Source: Labilibaculum sp. (GTDB lineage Bacteria > Bacteroidota > Bacteroidia > Bacteroidales > Marinifilaceae). From it: a stretch of 64,000 nucleotides of DNA. The translations under genes and the position numbers were made by a program. Numbering within the stretch: the stretch's first letter is position 1; the number at the start of each line of letters is the position of its first letter. The notes beneath the pieces were generated by a model. That model did not search any database. It had not been told where the DNA came from and saw nothing but the letters and a program-made list of their open reading frames with translations. Location of the stretch: contig NZ_OY761461.1 in NCBI RefSeq assembly GCF_963664555.1, positions 2,604,001 to 2,668,000 on the forward strand. Reading direction: 5' to 3'. Positions 27,602 to 36,701 of this stretch are shown piece by piece.

Positions 27602-28063
27602 ATGAGTGAATTGGCAAGCATCAAAAAGGAATTGTTTCAGATTGCCAATCGCATGGTGGCAGAAAAGCTGGAATTCAATAGAAAAGCTTTGCAGGAATTA
27701 AAGGACTCAGCAGGAAGTGAAACCAAGAGCAGTGCGGGTGATAAGCATGAAACCGGACGGGCAATGGTTCATTTGGAACAGGAGAAAATGGCTCAGCAAT
27801 TAGCAAGCAATCAAAGCATGCAAAGTGTATTGGCTAAAATTGATCCTGAAATTTTAAATCCGGTTATTTCTCTGGGATCTCTTGTAATTACTGATAAACT
27901 TCGATTTTTTGTGTCTGTTGCTTTGGGGAAAGTTGAATTAAACAAAAAAGAATACTACTTGGTTTCTCTAACCTCACCACTTGCCAAACAATTTGTTAGT
28001 AAACAAAAAGGGAATACCGTCTCATTTAACAATCAGGACTATCTGATTGAGGAGACTGCATAA
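27602..28063 (+). CDS. GreA/GreB-like protein (often misnamed 3-oxoacyl-ACP synthase)
   Basis: A 153-residue protein. Residues about 25-75 form a predicted coiled coil (SAGDKHETGRAMVHLEQEKM), and the C-terminal domain (GSLVITDKLRFFVSVALGKV, LTSPLAKQFVSKQKGNTVSF) matches the FKBP-like C-terminal domain of transcript-cleavage factors, including the SP-GKALLGK-like turn. Bacteroidota homologues are frequently labelled 3-oxoacyl-ACP synthase without basis. It may bind RNA polymerase's secondary channel, but I cannot identify the acidic tip residues with certainty. Confidence 0.75.
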   Translation: MSELASIKKELFQIANRMVAEKLEFNRKALQELKDSAGSETKSSAGDKHETGRAMVHLEQEKMAQQLASNQSMQSVLAKIDPEILNPVISLGSLVITDKLRFFVSVALGKVELNKKEYYLVSLTSPLAKQFVSKQKGNTVSFNNQDYLIEETA

Positions 28064-28095
28064 GTAATTTTGAAGAAGATAAACTTGTGATATGA

Positions 28096-28494
28096 TTATG
28101 CGCTTACCACGCATGTTTTATGCGCAATTTTGCTTATTTCCTGAATGGCTCCAAATAAGTCAACTAAATCTTCATCAGTAGGTTCCGACCTGTGATACTT
28201 TTCCAAAGAGCAAATAGATTGGATGTTTTCGTATTTTAAGATGCGCTTTTTAAGTGTTGCATCAATTGGCATCACTTCTTCCAGACTATAAATAAGATCA
28301 CTGTAAGTGTGATTTTGAGGCATATTTTGATGATAATCCAGTATCGCCATAATGTATCCTTCTAATGAAATTGATAACAAATTGTATCGAATAGTATTTC
28401 CCAGAATGCTTTTTTCACCTTTTGGTGTTGCACTTTTTAGAAATTGATCTCCATCCTGCATCCATCGGTTCCAGTTTAATTTTCTTGTTGTCAT
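28096..28494 (-). CDS. Small helical protein paired with a NifX-like gene
   Basis: A 132-residue helical protein (RYNLLSISLEGYIMAILDYH, LVDLFGAIQEISKIAHKTC) with the general look of a HEPN-type helical bundle, but I cannot identify the conserved RNase residues, so I do not call it HEPN. It is 56 bases downstream of the NifX-like gene on the same strand, and its stop is convergent with and 32 bases from the GreA-like gene. Function unknown. Confidence 0.6.
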   Translation of the reverse strand: MTTRKLNWNRWMQDGDQFLKSATPKGEKSILGNTIRYNLLSISLEGYIMAILDYHQNMPQNHTYSDLIYSLEEVMPIDATLKKRILKYENIQSICSLEKYHRSEPTDEDLVDLFGAIQEISKIAHKTCVVSA

Positions 28495-28550
28495 ATCAGG
28501 TTATTTACGTGTAATGATTAGTAATGGAAACTAATTGGGAACTAATATAA

Positions 28551-28952
28551 CTAGCATCCGGAGTTGCATGATCCACAAGATGTACTGCAATTTGAAACGT
28601 GTATTTGTGTGACATTTCCATTTACTATTGTGAGAGGACTCAATTCTTCTTTGTCGAACAGTTTAATGTTTTCGTCTAAATTATTTCCCTGAGCAGGATA
28701 TAATGCAATTCCCATTTCGCTAAATAGATGAATGGCCATGATTGGCATTTCTCTTATTATTACTGAAAGAATACCCTTGCGTTTTAATGCAAAACTGATG
28801 TTGCCAATTTTGCTTGTTAATGCATTAATTGGAAGCCATTCATAAGTTTTATTCAAGCTATCGTATATGCAGTAAGAGGTCGCATCATCAAATTCTTTAG
28901 TAATCTTGTTTTTTGCATTTTCATGATCAACCACAGGTATCAATACTTTCAT
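28551..28952 (-). CDS. NifX/NifB-type dinitrogenase iron-molybdenum cofactor-binding family protein
   Basis: A 133-residue protein with the NifX/MoCo-binding fold: MKVLIPVVDHENAKNKITKEFDDATSYCIYD, IIREMPIMAIHLFSEMGIALYPAQGN. The C-terminus carries four cysteines at about 122, 126, 129 and 133 (CSTSCGSCNSGC), which could bind a metal cluster. No nitrogenase genes are in the window. Such stand-alone proteins occur in anaerobes as probable metal-cluster carriers. The co-oriented helical gene downstream may be a partner. Confidence 0.8.
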   Translation of the reverse strand: MKVLIPVVDHENAKNKITKEFDDATSYCIYDSLNKTYEWLPINALTSKIGNISFALKRKGILSVIIREMPIMAIHLFSEMGIALYPAQGNNLDENIKLFDKEELSPLTIVNGNVTQIHVSNCSTSCGSCNSGC

Positions 28953-29067
28953 AATTCATTTATTTGTAGTTCTAAAAAAGATTTAAGCTAACAATCAAAA
29001 TGAGTACCGTAAACAGATATCTGTTCTGTTTCAGAGTATTAACGAATTATAGGGGCAAGAAAAATTT

Positions 29068-29106
29068 CATTTTTGTAGGCATTTTAATTCAAAATCTACA
29101 AAAATG
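29068..29106 (-). terminator. Palindromic hairpin after the DUF418 gene
   Basis: CATTTTTGTAG (29068-29078) and CTACAAAAATG (29096-29106) form a perfect 11-bp stem, with a nested ATTTT/AAAAT pair inside. On the minus strand AAATTTTTC follows. Probable terminator for the gene ending at 29164. Confidence 0.55.
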
Positions 29107-29163
29107 TATGATGCCTGCCGGATTGGTACAAGGCCCGGGAATTGATGTTGCGAAGAGTAAAGT

Positions 29164-30336
29164 TTATTTAGCACCTAACCATGTCGCTTTGTGCCAAATG
29201 GCCTCCAAGGGTCCGTGAGAATGTTTTTTATCCCACCAGGTACAAAACACTCCGAGAAATAGAGCTAGACTGATACCGATTAACAAAGCATAAGTTGCAC
29301 CTGTGTATTGATACATTCCCAAACCAAACCCGTAATAGATGCTTGCACCTAAAATGGATTGAAATACATAGTTGGAAAGGCTCATTTTACCTATTGCTGA
29401 AAATGGAGTCAGAACTTTTCGAAATAGATTGGTGTTGAACAGCAAAACAAATCCTGATACAAGGATTACCATGAATGAAAGATTAGCCCACGAGGTTTCG
29501 ATGGTTTGCACTGAGCGACGAATGGCTTCACTACTAATTAATCCGCTAAGGTTCTTTTGAAGAATAAACAGGGGAATAAACACAATTATCGAAATAAGAA
29601 AAGTCTTTGTCCAAAATCTGGTGTTTTTATCTGATTTAGTAAAAAGATTCATACGACCGGCAAGCATCCCGAATAGAAAAGTTGAAAGAATATGAAAAAA
29701 ACGGCCATTCTCCCAACTCCAGGCAATAACGGCTCTTTTCCCATTTGTTAAATTGCCATATACAGTACCTAAAAATGAATCTGTTTTTACGTATTCATCC
29801 ATTTTGCCAAAATAGGTCCATGATATGGGGTTGGCTATTTTAATATCAGGATTTTGTATGGCTTTAAAAAGGCTGAATAATTCATAAGGTTGAACAAACA
29901 GGAGTAAAGCAACAGCAAATATCCACTTGTTGTTTAGTTTCACCAAAGGGATTAAAAACAAACCCACAAAAGCGTAAAGTGTAAGTATATCACCTTGGTA
30001 AAATGCTGAGTTTATGATCCCGAAAACAAAAAGAAGCACTAAACGCCATGCAAAGCGTACTCTAAAATCATTGCCTCGTTTGTTTTGATTGTTGGTCTGA
30101 ATAAAAAAGGTTAATCCAAAAAGTAAGGCGAATATTGCGTAGGATTTTCCTCCAAAAAGGAAAAATAAGGAATCCCAAATTATTTTATCTAAAGAAACCA
30201 TCCATGCAGGAAGGTTTGCCGGCGAAAAATAAACATCGAAATGCTCAATATTGTGAAGGAGCATAATAGAGACAAGGGCAAAACCTCGTAAAGCATCTAC
30301 AACGTGCAGACGGTTTTTAATTGCAGGGGCATTCAT
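29164..30336 (-). CDS. DUF418 (YeiB-like) multi-pass membrane protein
   Basis: A 390-residue membrane protein with about ten hydrophobic helices. The N-terminus RLHVVDALRGFALVSIMLLHNI is the acyltransferase-3/YeiB-type first helix, and FFLFGGKSYAIFALLFGL and FSAIGKMSLSNYVFQSIL are typical of DUF418. Such proteins are thought to transfer or carry groups at the membrane, but no reaction is established. It appears monocistronic. Confidence 0.85.
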   Translation of the reverse strand: MNAPAIKNRLHVVDALRGFALVSIMLLHNIEHFDVYFSPANLPAWMVSLDKIIWDSLFFLFGGKSYAIFALLFGLTFFIQTNNQNKRGNDFRVRFAWRLVLLFVFGIINSAFYQGDILTLYAFVGLFLIPLVKLNNKWIFAVALLLFVQPYELFSLFKAIQNPDIKIANPISWTYFGKMDEYVKTDSFLGTVYGNLTNGKRAVIAWSWENGRFFHILSTFLFGMLAGRMNLFTKSDKNTRFWTKTFLISIIVFIPLFILQKNLSGLISSEAIRRSVQTIETSWANLSFMVILVSGFVLLFNTNLFRKVLTPFSAIGKMSLSNYVFQSILGASIYYGFGLGMYQYTGATYALLIGISLALFLGVFCTWWDKKHSHGPLEAIWHKATWLGAK

Positions 30337-30475
30337 TTGTGCATGGTTTGGTTAAATAGAGGATGCTAATTTAACTAAATTTTTTGTTTGTAAAAAGAGG
30401 GAAGATAATGTTCAATAAAATGGTGCATAAATAAGTTCCAACCAGCCTAAATCAGAATGTTTCTGAAATCAAAAA

Positions 30476-30492
30476 ATCCAATCAAATTGGAT
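30476..30492 (-). terminator. Terminator of the outer-membrane protein gene at 30529
   Basis: ATCCAAT and ATTGGAT pair around a CAA loop, followed on the minus strand by TTTTTT. Confidence 0.75.
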
Positions 30493-30528
30493 CGGACTTT
30501 GTTTTATATTTTAGAAAAATAGGATGAA

Positions 30529-31104
30529 TTAAAACGATGCAGCTATTCCAATTTGAAAAACGGAATTTTTAGCATCTATTTCAACATAGTCATTATTGAA
30601 TATTTTAGTCAATCCAAAATTGTAGCGGGCTTCGATGCTAAATTGTTTGTTAAGGTCAAATTCAAGTCCAAAATCTAAGGATAAATCGAAATCTCTCATG
30701 GCTTTGTCATAATCAGCAGTTTCACCGTCTTCTTCAAATTCAGAACTTAAATGAATGCCGATTTGAGGCCCTGCAACTGCAAATAGTTTATCGGTTCCAA
30801 ACATTTTTGTGCGAAGCAATAGAGGAATATTTAAAAAGTTGGTTTTAAATTGCAAATTACTTCCTGCAAGATCATCTTTAGATCCTTGACGGGAATAAAT
30901 CAACTCAGGCTGAAAAGCTAACGATTCCGTAAGACCTATTCTCATAAAACCACCAAAGTAAATGTCGGCTCTAGAATCACCGTTCATGTCATCTCCACTA
31001 AAGTTTGCAAGATTTAAACCTCCTTTTATTCCGTATTTTACATCCTGAGCAAATGAAGATGTGCCAATTGCGATAATGGCAAATAGTAGTACAATTTTTT
31101 TCAT
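30529..31104 (-). CDS. Small outer-membrane beta-barrel protein (porin family)
   Basis: A 191-residue protein with signal peptide (about 1-19, ending TSSFAQ) and eight or so alternating strands (KYGIKGGLNLANFSGDD, FFGGFMRIGL-like and QPELIYSRQGS), ending in IGIAASF with the terminal Phe of barrel proteins. It matches the outer-membrane protein beta-barrel domain common in Bacteroidota. Role not known. Confidence 0.85.
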   Translation of the reverse strand: MKKIVLLFAIIAIGTSSFAQDVKYGIKGGLNLANFSGDDMNGDSRADIYFGGFMRIGLTESLAFQPELIYSRQGSKDDLAGSNLQFKTNFLNIPLLLRTKMFGTDKLFAVAGPQIGIHLSSEFEEDGETADYDKAMRDFDLSLDFGLEFDLNKQFSIEARYNFGLTKIFNNDYVEIDAKNSVFQIGIAASF

Positions 31105-31327
31105 GTGATTTAGTTTAATAATTATTAAAGTTCAAACATACAAAATGATATTGTATTTTGTGGCTGTCAAGTTTGCCAAGTTAATTGATGTTGATCAATG
31201 ATCCTTTTTATGTTGCTAAGATGTTTTGCTGATTGATTAAGGAAAATGCCATAGCTTGACGGCGTTAAGTTTAGATAACCTGCATGAGATGGTAAATTAA
31301 GAGTTATCTTGCATAGTGATGCTGAAT

Positions 31328-33436
31328 TTATTTGTTTTTGTCGACAGGCAAAGAAAAATACATTTCACTACCAACTCCAACTTTACTTTTCGCCCAAATT
31401 TGGCCACCATTTTTATGAACAAATTCCTGACAAAGTATCAAACCCAATCCGGTCCCTTTTTCTTCGTTGGTTCCTACGCGTTGAGCGTTCTTTTCAATCA
31501 TAAAAAGATTATTCATTATTTGTTCACTCATGCCAATACCGGTGTCGCGTACACAAATTTCAAACACGTCATGATTCAATTTCCCGGTGAGCTTAATTAC
31601 ACCTCCTGCATTACAGAATTTAATGGCGTTATTAAATAAATTGGAAACGACTATTTTTATGGTTTCCTTGTCGGCCCAAACTATTTGTGCATCATCAATA
31701 TTATTTAGGACATTAATTTTTTTAATTTCAGCAGCAGCCATGTTTGGTAAGATGCCTTCTTCTGCCAGATTCTTTATCAGATGTACCTCTTTATTCAATT
31801 GAATAAACCCACTTTGTGATCTGGACCATGTTAATAAATTTTCAAGCAGGGAATAGGTCGATTTTGAGGCATCTCCAACGTGATTGATCATTTCCAAACG
31901 CTCATCATCGCTGTACTCACTATAATGATTGGTTAATTCATTATTAAAACCCAGAATTGCAGTAAAAGGACTTTTTAAATCATGAGCAATAATGGAGAAA
32001 AACTTGTCTTTAGTCGCATTTAGCTTTTGAAGGTTTTCTTCACTTACTTCTAATTTTTTGATATTGTCCTCCAGAAGTAATTTTTGTTCATTAATAAGTT
32101 TGTGCTGGGATTTTAAAATGATATTATTTTTTTTGGATCTTAAAAAGTAAAATGCCACAATTGAAATCGAGAGAATGAGTAGAACAATAGCAAGCAAAGC
32201 CAGTGTGTACTTGTTTTTCATGATAATAGCAGCATTTTTTGCCTGCTGATTTTTAAGTGCCAATTCAAGCTGTTGCTTCTCTATTTCATTTTTAGCCTTT
32301 TGTTCTTCAAATTCAACCAAATATTCAGCTACTTTCTCACTTTTTAAAGAATCGATGGCATTATTTGCCTTTTGCAGCGATTTGTATGCTTGTTTGTGAT
32401 TTCCAATTTGTGAATAGGCTTTGGCACTCATCTTATAAATTTCAGGATATTCTTCCTGTACACCAATAGAATCGGATAATTTTAAGCATTTATCGAGAAC
32501 GTGAATACTTTCGGAGTACTTTTTTTGTTTGAAAAGCATTTCTCCTTGTTTGCGGTATGCACGCGCCAAGATGTGCTGATAATTATTCTTGATACAAATT
32601 TCGCTGGCTTTATCAATATAGTATTTTGTTGAATCAAAATTGTTGATCCCATTATAGTATCCCGATAAGGACAGGTACAAATAGGCTTGAACGTAATGAC
32701 TGTCAATTGCAGGCAATAGGCTCATTATTTTTTGATAATCAGATTTAGCTTCACTAAACTTATGATGTTCGACTTTTAAAACCCCAACATTGGAATAGGA
32801 GATGGCTAAATCTCCGATATTAGAGGAATATTGTTCCAGAGCAATGGATTTTTGAAAATAATTCAAAGCCAATTCGTAATTATTGAGCCGTTTGTAAATT
32901 GCGCCAATGTTGTTGCAGCGGATGGACAAACTGGTTGTGTCTCTTAATTTTTCTGCAATTTCAAGTGCTTTAAGATTGTAGTCAAGACTTTTTAATTGAT
33001 TTGACTCATAGGAAGCCAAATAACTCATGCCACTGTAACAATCCAATAGGTTGACAGAATCTCTTTCCTGAATAAATTGACTGAGAGCCTTATTGAAATT
33101 TTCCATTGCCGGCTTTAATTTTCCGTCTTGAATTAATGCACGGGCAGTGTATAAATGGGATACAGCCAAACCATGATCGTAATTAATTTCCTGAGCCAGC
33201 AGCATTCCTTTTTGGCTGTAATGCAGAGAGCTGTCAATACTTATACCTCCAAATAAATAGGCTATTTGGTTGTAATTATCTACAAGCTGTTCTTGATCTG
33301 ATTCAATTCGGTTCTGCTTCTGTAAAGAATCAATTTGAAATTGCTCGCTGTTTTGAGCCGTTGAAGGGGATGTAATGCAAAAAAAGCAGAGACAGAACAG
33401 GGCTATTTTGAATAGAAGTACTTTTTTCATCATCAA
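31328..33436 (-). CDS. Sensor histidine kinase with periplasmic tetratricopeptide repeats
   Basis: A 702-residue hybrid of TPR and kinase domains. After a signal-like N-terminus, about 380 residues form tetratricopeptide repeats (SIRCNNIGAIYKRLNNYELA, LAISYSNVGVLKVEHHKFSE). A single membrane helix (LALLAIVLLILSISIVAFYF) leads to a coiled coil, the HisKA helix with the phosphoacceptor in FFSIIAHDLKSPFTAILGF, and a HATPase domain (N box NLFNNAIKF, DTGIGM, GTGLGL). There is no response-regulator gene beside it, so it is an orphan kinase. TPR-kinases of Bacteroidota probably sense protein or peptide ligands in the periplasm. Confidence 0.92.
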   Translation of the reverse strand: MMMKKVLLFKIALFCLCFFCITSPSTAQNSEQFQIDSLQKQNRIESDQEQLVDNYNQIAYLFGGISIDSSLHYSQKGMLLAQEINYDHGLAVSHLYTARALIQDGKLKPAMENFNKALSQFIQERDSVNLLDCYSGMSYLASYESNQLKSLDYNLKALEIAEKLRDTTSLSIRCNNIGAIYKRLNNYELALNYFQKSIALEQYSSNIGDLAISYSNVGVLKVEHHKFSEAKSDYQKIMSLLPAIDSHYVQAYLYLSLSGYYNGINNFDSTKYYIDKASEICIKNNYQHILARAYRKQGEMLFKQKKYSESIHVLDKCLKLSDSIGVQEEYPEIYKMSAKAYSQIGNHKQAYKSLQKANNAIDSLKSEKVAEYLVEFEEQKAKNEIEKQQLELALKNQQAKNAAIIMKNKYTLALLAIVLLILSISIVAFYFLRSKKNNIILKSQHKLINEQKLLLEDNIKKLEVSEENLQKLNATKDKFFSIIAHDLKSPFTAILGFNNELTNHYSEYSDDERLEMINHVGDASKSTYSLLENLLTWSRSQSGFIQLNKEVHLIKNLAEEGILPNMAAAEIKKINVLNNIDDAQIVWADKETIKIVVSNLFNNAIKFCNAGGVIKLTGKLNHDVFEICVRDTGIGMSEQIMNNLFMIEKNAQRVGTNEEKGTGLGLILCQEFVHKNGGQIWAKSKVGVGSEMYFSLPVDKNK

Positions 33437-33711
33437 TTCTTTGGTAGGATGCGAAAATAACCAAAAAAATAAAATATATCTGATTTACAGAACATCTTTT
33501 GATCTTATATTGAGGAAACAAGCCGTTAATTCCCGTATCCTGACCAAGGGGAATTTTTCGTTCACAAATAATGGCTTTTCTTGTGAAAACAGTCTGCTAA
33601 AATTCCCAATCATTGGTTCATTTTAGTTCGGAAGAATTCTATATGGATGAACATTTTTTATTCATAAGAAATGGTTAAGAACTGCACTCATTGCGGAAAA
33701 AAAGAAAGAGA

Positions 33712-33849
33712 GTGTCTAAAAAGTATTGTTCCATTGTCATTCTGAGCCTGTTGAAGAATCTTTCACTTTGAAAAACAGATGTTTCGTCCTGATAGCCATC
33801 GGGACCGCTCAACATGACAATCCAATACAAAATATTCCTTTTTAGACAC
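33712..33849. repeat. MITE-like inverted-repeat element
   Basis: GTGTCTAAAAAG (33712-33723) and CTTTTTAGACAC (33838-33849) are perfect 12-bp terminal inverted repeats. Inside, ATTGTCATTCTGAGC (33733-33747) pairs imperfectly with GCTCAACATGACAAT (33807-33821). The CATTCTGAGCCTGTTGAAG phrase recurs widely in bacterial intergenic repeats. There is no transposase or convincing target-site duplication. The remainder of the 33437-33887 intergenic stretch holds nothing I recognise. Confidence 0.7.
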
Positions 33850-33887
33850 CCTTTTGGTAATCAGGGGTTTATTTTAACTGAAAGGTT

Positions 33888-34460
33888 TTATTGTTTTTTC
33901 TTTCCGCCTCCAATTTCAATGCCCAGCTGTACGCTTAGGTAATCGCTGATGTTATTTTCTGTAAAGTTGTAAATCATTGCCAGTCTCATGTGGCCAACAT
34001 TAAGACCGATTCGTGGGGCAAATCCAAAATTATTTTCAGAACCTGTGTTTATATTTACCGACCAAATATCAGTATCAATACTTTGATCGTTTCTTTTGTA
34101 AAGCCCTAGTCCAAGACCAACAAATGGGCGTGTTTTTTGGTTGTTGAAGAAATAATCGCAGGTAAACAGAACTGGTGTAACAGTAGAAGCATCTACATTT
34201 ACACGACCAATTCCAACAGAAATTTCACCTGAACTAAGTCTTACCCCTTCTAAACGCAATCCAAAGGTGAAATTATCATTTAGACTGTATCGGGGTTCAA
34301 TGTATGATCCGCCACCCAATCCGGATTCTTTATCAAGTGGAAATGCTAAAATTCCACCTACTTCCACTTTAAAAGGCTTGAAGCTTTGTTTCTGCGCGAA
34401 GCCCTGTTTGCCGGCAATTATTACCAACAGAAAGGCAGCGCAATAAATAAGTCGTTTCAT
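33888..34460 (-). CDS. Outer-membrane beta-barrel protein
   Basis: A 190-residue protein with a signal peptide (about 1-22, ending QGFAQ) and alternating strands (FKVEVGGILAFPLDKESGLGGG, YIEPRYSLNDNFTFGLRLEG, FAPRIGLNVGHMRLAMIYNF). It belongs to the general outer-membrane barrel group of Bacteroidota. It ends in GGGKKKQ rather than a terminal aromatic. Role unknown. Confidence 0.78.
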   Translation of the reverse strand: MKRLIYCAAFLLVIIAGKQGFAQKQSFKPFKVEVGGILAFPLDKESGLGGGSYIEPRYSLNDNFTFGLRLEGVRLSSGEISVGIGRVNVDASTVTPVLFTCDYFFNNQKTRPFVGLGLGLYKRNDQSIDTDIWSVNINTGSENNFGFAPRIGLNVGHMRLAMIYNFTENNISDYLSVQLGIEIGGGKKKQ

Positions 34461-34548
34461 ATCTGTTTGTGTTATCAGTTAGTAATCAATTGAATAAGTT
34501 AAGGAAAAAATAATTTTCCGGTTTTTATTTAGATATCAAAACATTGGC

Positions 34549-35370
34549 TTACAATTTAAAGTTTCCAAATACTGTATGCCGGAGAGTGTGAAGGATTTCA
34601 TTTTCATCGAGTTCAATTATAGCAGCGTAAAGTTGTTTGACATTGCGACCAGGATTTATGCAGTAAGATTCTCCAATTTTATCAACCCAACTGCCACTAA
34701 GCATCGGTGCTTCGTGAATGTGTCCATGCAAGCTTAAAATGGGTTGTTGCTTCCAAATTTGGTTTGTCAGCGCTTTACTGCCCAGATGATTTTGTTCCCA
34801 GCTAATATCTAGTTTACCTCCATAAGGTGGAGTATGGCAAAGCCATATTCTGCTCTTAGGATCGATATTCCGGACTTGTTCCTCTATACTTGGTTTTTTT
34901 AGAAAGTAGTTTGGAGGAATCGGTTTGATAGTACCGGAGGCAGAGGAGAGGTAATCGCCTTCCTGAGGTTGAATAGCATCAGATTCAAGATCTCGGGCTT
35001 CGTAATCTTTTCGATGAAAAGGAGTGTGGGGTACCATGGGGTAGCCCGATAGATTCATGTTTTTGTAGCGATAGCTTTTCAAGTGAAGTTGCTGGATGAT
35101 GTTTGGAAGAGCCAACTGTTCCATTTTCATTATACTTGCCGGCCAGTCGTTGTTGCCCGGAATGAAAAGAATATCAAGCTTAATTTCCTTTGCGAATTGT
35201 AAAAAACAGTTATCTATAAATTGAAGCTGATCGGTGACTATCCGGGTATGAGCAAAGAGGTCTCCGCCCAACAAAAGAGCATCAACATCCTTTTCCTGGT
35301 CGAGAATTGTAATCAGCTCATTGTACAGGTGATCATCTCCATGAAGATCTGAGGCATAGATTAGTTTCAT
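34549..35370 (-). CDS. Calcineurin-like metallophosphoesterase
   Basis: A 273-residue phosphoesterase. The metal-site motifs are all present: ASDLHGD (D-x-H), LLGGDLFAHT (G-D), FIPGNNDWPAS (G-N-N-D), LCHTPPYGG and LHGHIHEAP (G-H-x-H). Substrates of this family range from cyclic nucleotides to phospholipids. The start at 35370 places the first motif directly after the N-terminal strand as usual; an alternative ATG at 35397 would add nine residues. The substrate is not predictable. Confidence 0.88.
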   Translation of the reverse strand: MKLIYASDLHGDDHLYNELITILDQEKDVDALLLGGDLFAHTRIVTDQLQFIDNCFLQFAKEIKLDILFIPGNNDWPASIMKMEQLALPNIIQQLHLKSYRYKNMNLSGYPMVPHTPFHRKDYEARDLESDAIQPQEGDYLSSASGTIKPIPPNYFLKKPSIEEQVRNIDPKSRIWLCHTPPYGGKLDISWEQNHLGSKALTNQIWKQQPILSLHGHIHEAPMLSGSWVDKIGESYCINPGRNVKQLYAAIIELDENEILHTLRHTVFGNFKL

Positions 35371-35470
35371 GTGCGTTTCATTTCTGTTAGATTTCATTAG
35401 CTTGAGATATAAATATATCGCTTTGACATGCTAAAGTCAACCTATCCTGTAGTAGAGAGTTGGTAAAAAT

Positions 35471-35492
35471 AAAGCCACCGCGGGGTGGCTTT
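35471..35492. terminator. Strong hairpin with AAAGCCACC/GGTGGCTTT arms
   Basis: AAAGCCACC (35471-35479) pairs with GGTGGCTTT (35484-35492). Near-identical stems occur at 36959-36980 and 39749-39770. It lies far (about 320 bases) past the peroxiredoxin gene and just upstream of the phosphoesterase gene. Confidence 0.65.
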
Positions 35493-35501
35493 ATTGTCAA
35501 T

Positions 35502-35600
35502 TTGTGTTTTGATAATCATCTTTCCCATTTGCAGCAAAAAATCATAAGAAAGATATGGGCAGCTATTTTAGGTGTTGGTGAGGTTTTTGAAAAGTTGCGG
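35502..35600. repeat. Dispersed repeat copy A, lacking the palindromic module
   Basis: Bases 35502-35580 are identical to 36702-36780. At GGTGAGGT (35577-35584) copy A runs straight into TTTTTGAAAAG, whereas copies B and C contain about 150 further bases here. So A is either the empty site or a deletion derivative. Confidence 0.8.
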
Positions 35601-35809
35601 ATTCCTTAAAGGTGGTTTGTGTTGGAAATTGTTTGTTTTTGTTGGTGTTCGGAAGCGCTGATGGGAAAGACATACCACTCGAAAGTTTTTGGAAGAGTTG
35701 CTGGATTATTTGCTTGTTGAGATTGAGGAATTTTTGAAATAGTACAACTTGATAAAGTAAAAAGAAAAGGCATCTCTATGGAGCTGCCTTTTTCGGTATT
35801 GATTAAGAA

Positions 35810-36514
35810 TTAATCGAGAATTTCTTCAATTGTAATGTAATCACCAACACGTCCAGTCATTTTTTCTGCATCAGTATTAACAGGAAGCGTTTTTTTGCCT
35901 GGTCTCCATCCGGCAGGACAAACTTCTCCTGTTTTAGTTGCATGTTGCCATGCCTGCACCTGACGTAGAAATTCATTTACATTTCTACCTACAGAATCAG
36001 CTTGCACTTCCTGTGCTACACAAATTCCATCAGGGTTAAATAAAAATCTACCACGCAGTGCTACACCTTCTTCTTCGATAAGTACACCAAATGCACGGCT
36101 TACTTCCTGATTTCCATCAGCACCTATGGTTAGTCTTAAACCTTTAAGGATTGGTTCAGTTTCAACAAATCTTTTGTGCGAAAATTTAGAATCAACTGAT
36201 ACAGCAAGGATTTCAGTATTTAATTTCTGAAATTCATCATATTTAGCATTCATTGCCGCAATTTCAGTTGGGCAAACAAAGGTAAAGTCAGCAGGATAGA
36301 AGCATATTACAGCCCATTTTCCCTTGTAATTATCACTCGATACTGTTGTGAAATGACCTGTGGCAGCATCATAAGCATCCATTGTGAAATTTGGCATTTC
36401 TTGTCTTACCATTGTTGAACTCATCGTTTTTTCCTCCTTTACTGATTGATTACTATTTTTTGCATTTTCTACTTGAACTTTTTTTCTGGGTTTTAAACCC
36501 GTGTCACATCCCAT
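35810..36514 (-). CDS. AhpC-type two-cysteine peroxiredoxin with in-frame N-terminal extension
   Basis: A typical 2-Cys peroxiredoxin: the peroxidatic cysteine lies in DFTFVCPTE and the resolving cysteine in GEVCPAGW, with the family's RFLFNPDGICVAQEV. It reduces hydroperoxides using a thiol donor. The start is ambiguous. An ATG at 36424 has a strong SD (AAAGGAGG, complement of 36433-36440) and gives 204 residues. An in-frame ATG at 36514 also has a good SD (AGGAGG at 36522-36527) and adds 30 residues beginning MGCDTGLKPRKK. I give the longer span; both may be used. Confidence 0.88.
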   Translation of the reverse strand: MGCDTGLKPRKKVQVENAKNSNQSVKEEKTMSSTMVRQEMPNFTMDAYDAATGHFTTVSSDNYKGKWAVICFYPADFTFVCPTEIAAMNAKYDEFQKLNTEILAVSVDSKFSHKRFVETEPILKGLRLTIGADGNQEVSRAFGVLIEEEGVALRGRFLFNPDGICVAQEVQADSVGRNVNEFLRQVQAWQHATKTGEVCPAGWRPGKKTLPVNTDAEKMTGRVGDYITIEEILD

Positions 36515-36701
36515 AATTTAGCCTCCTGTTTTAAATTTTATTTATCCATTTATTATTTGATAAAGTTATTTATTATTCTTCTCAAAAGAGAATATTCTCA
36601 ATTGAAAATGTATATTTCATGATAGGGAAAATTTATAAGAATGATTTTAATTAGAAAAATGCTTCTAGATTTGTATGGCCATCTTGTTTGTTATCAGGTG
36701 G

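Noticed and set aside
28096..28494. HEPN-toxin or antiphage gene
   Set aside because: Helical pattern only; no HEPN catalytic motif and no partner antitoxin, and neighbour is NifX-like.
29000..29218. 72-residue plus-strand reading frame
   Set aside because: Overlaps the end of the DUF418 gene and a palindromic hairpin, with no domain or SD.
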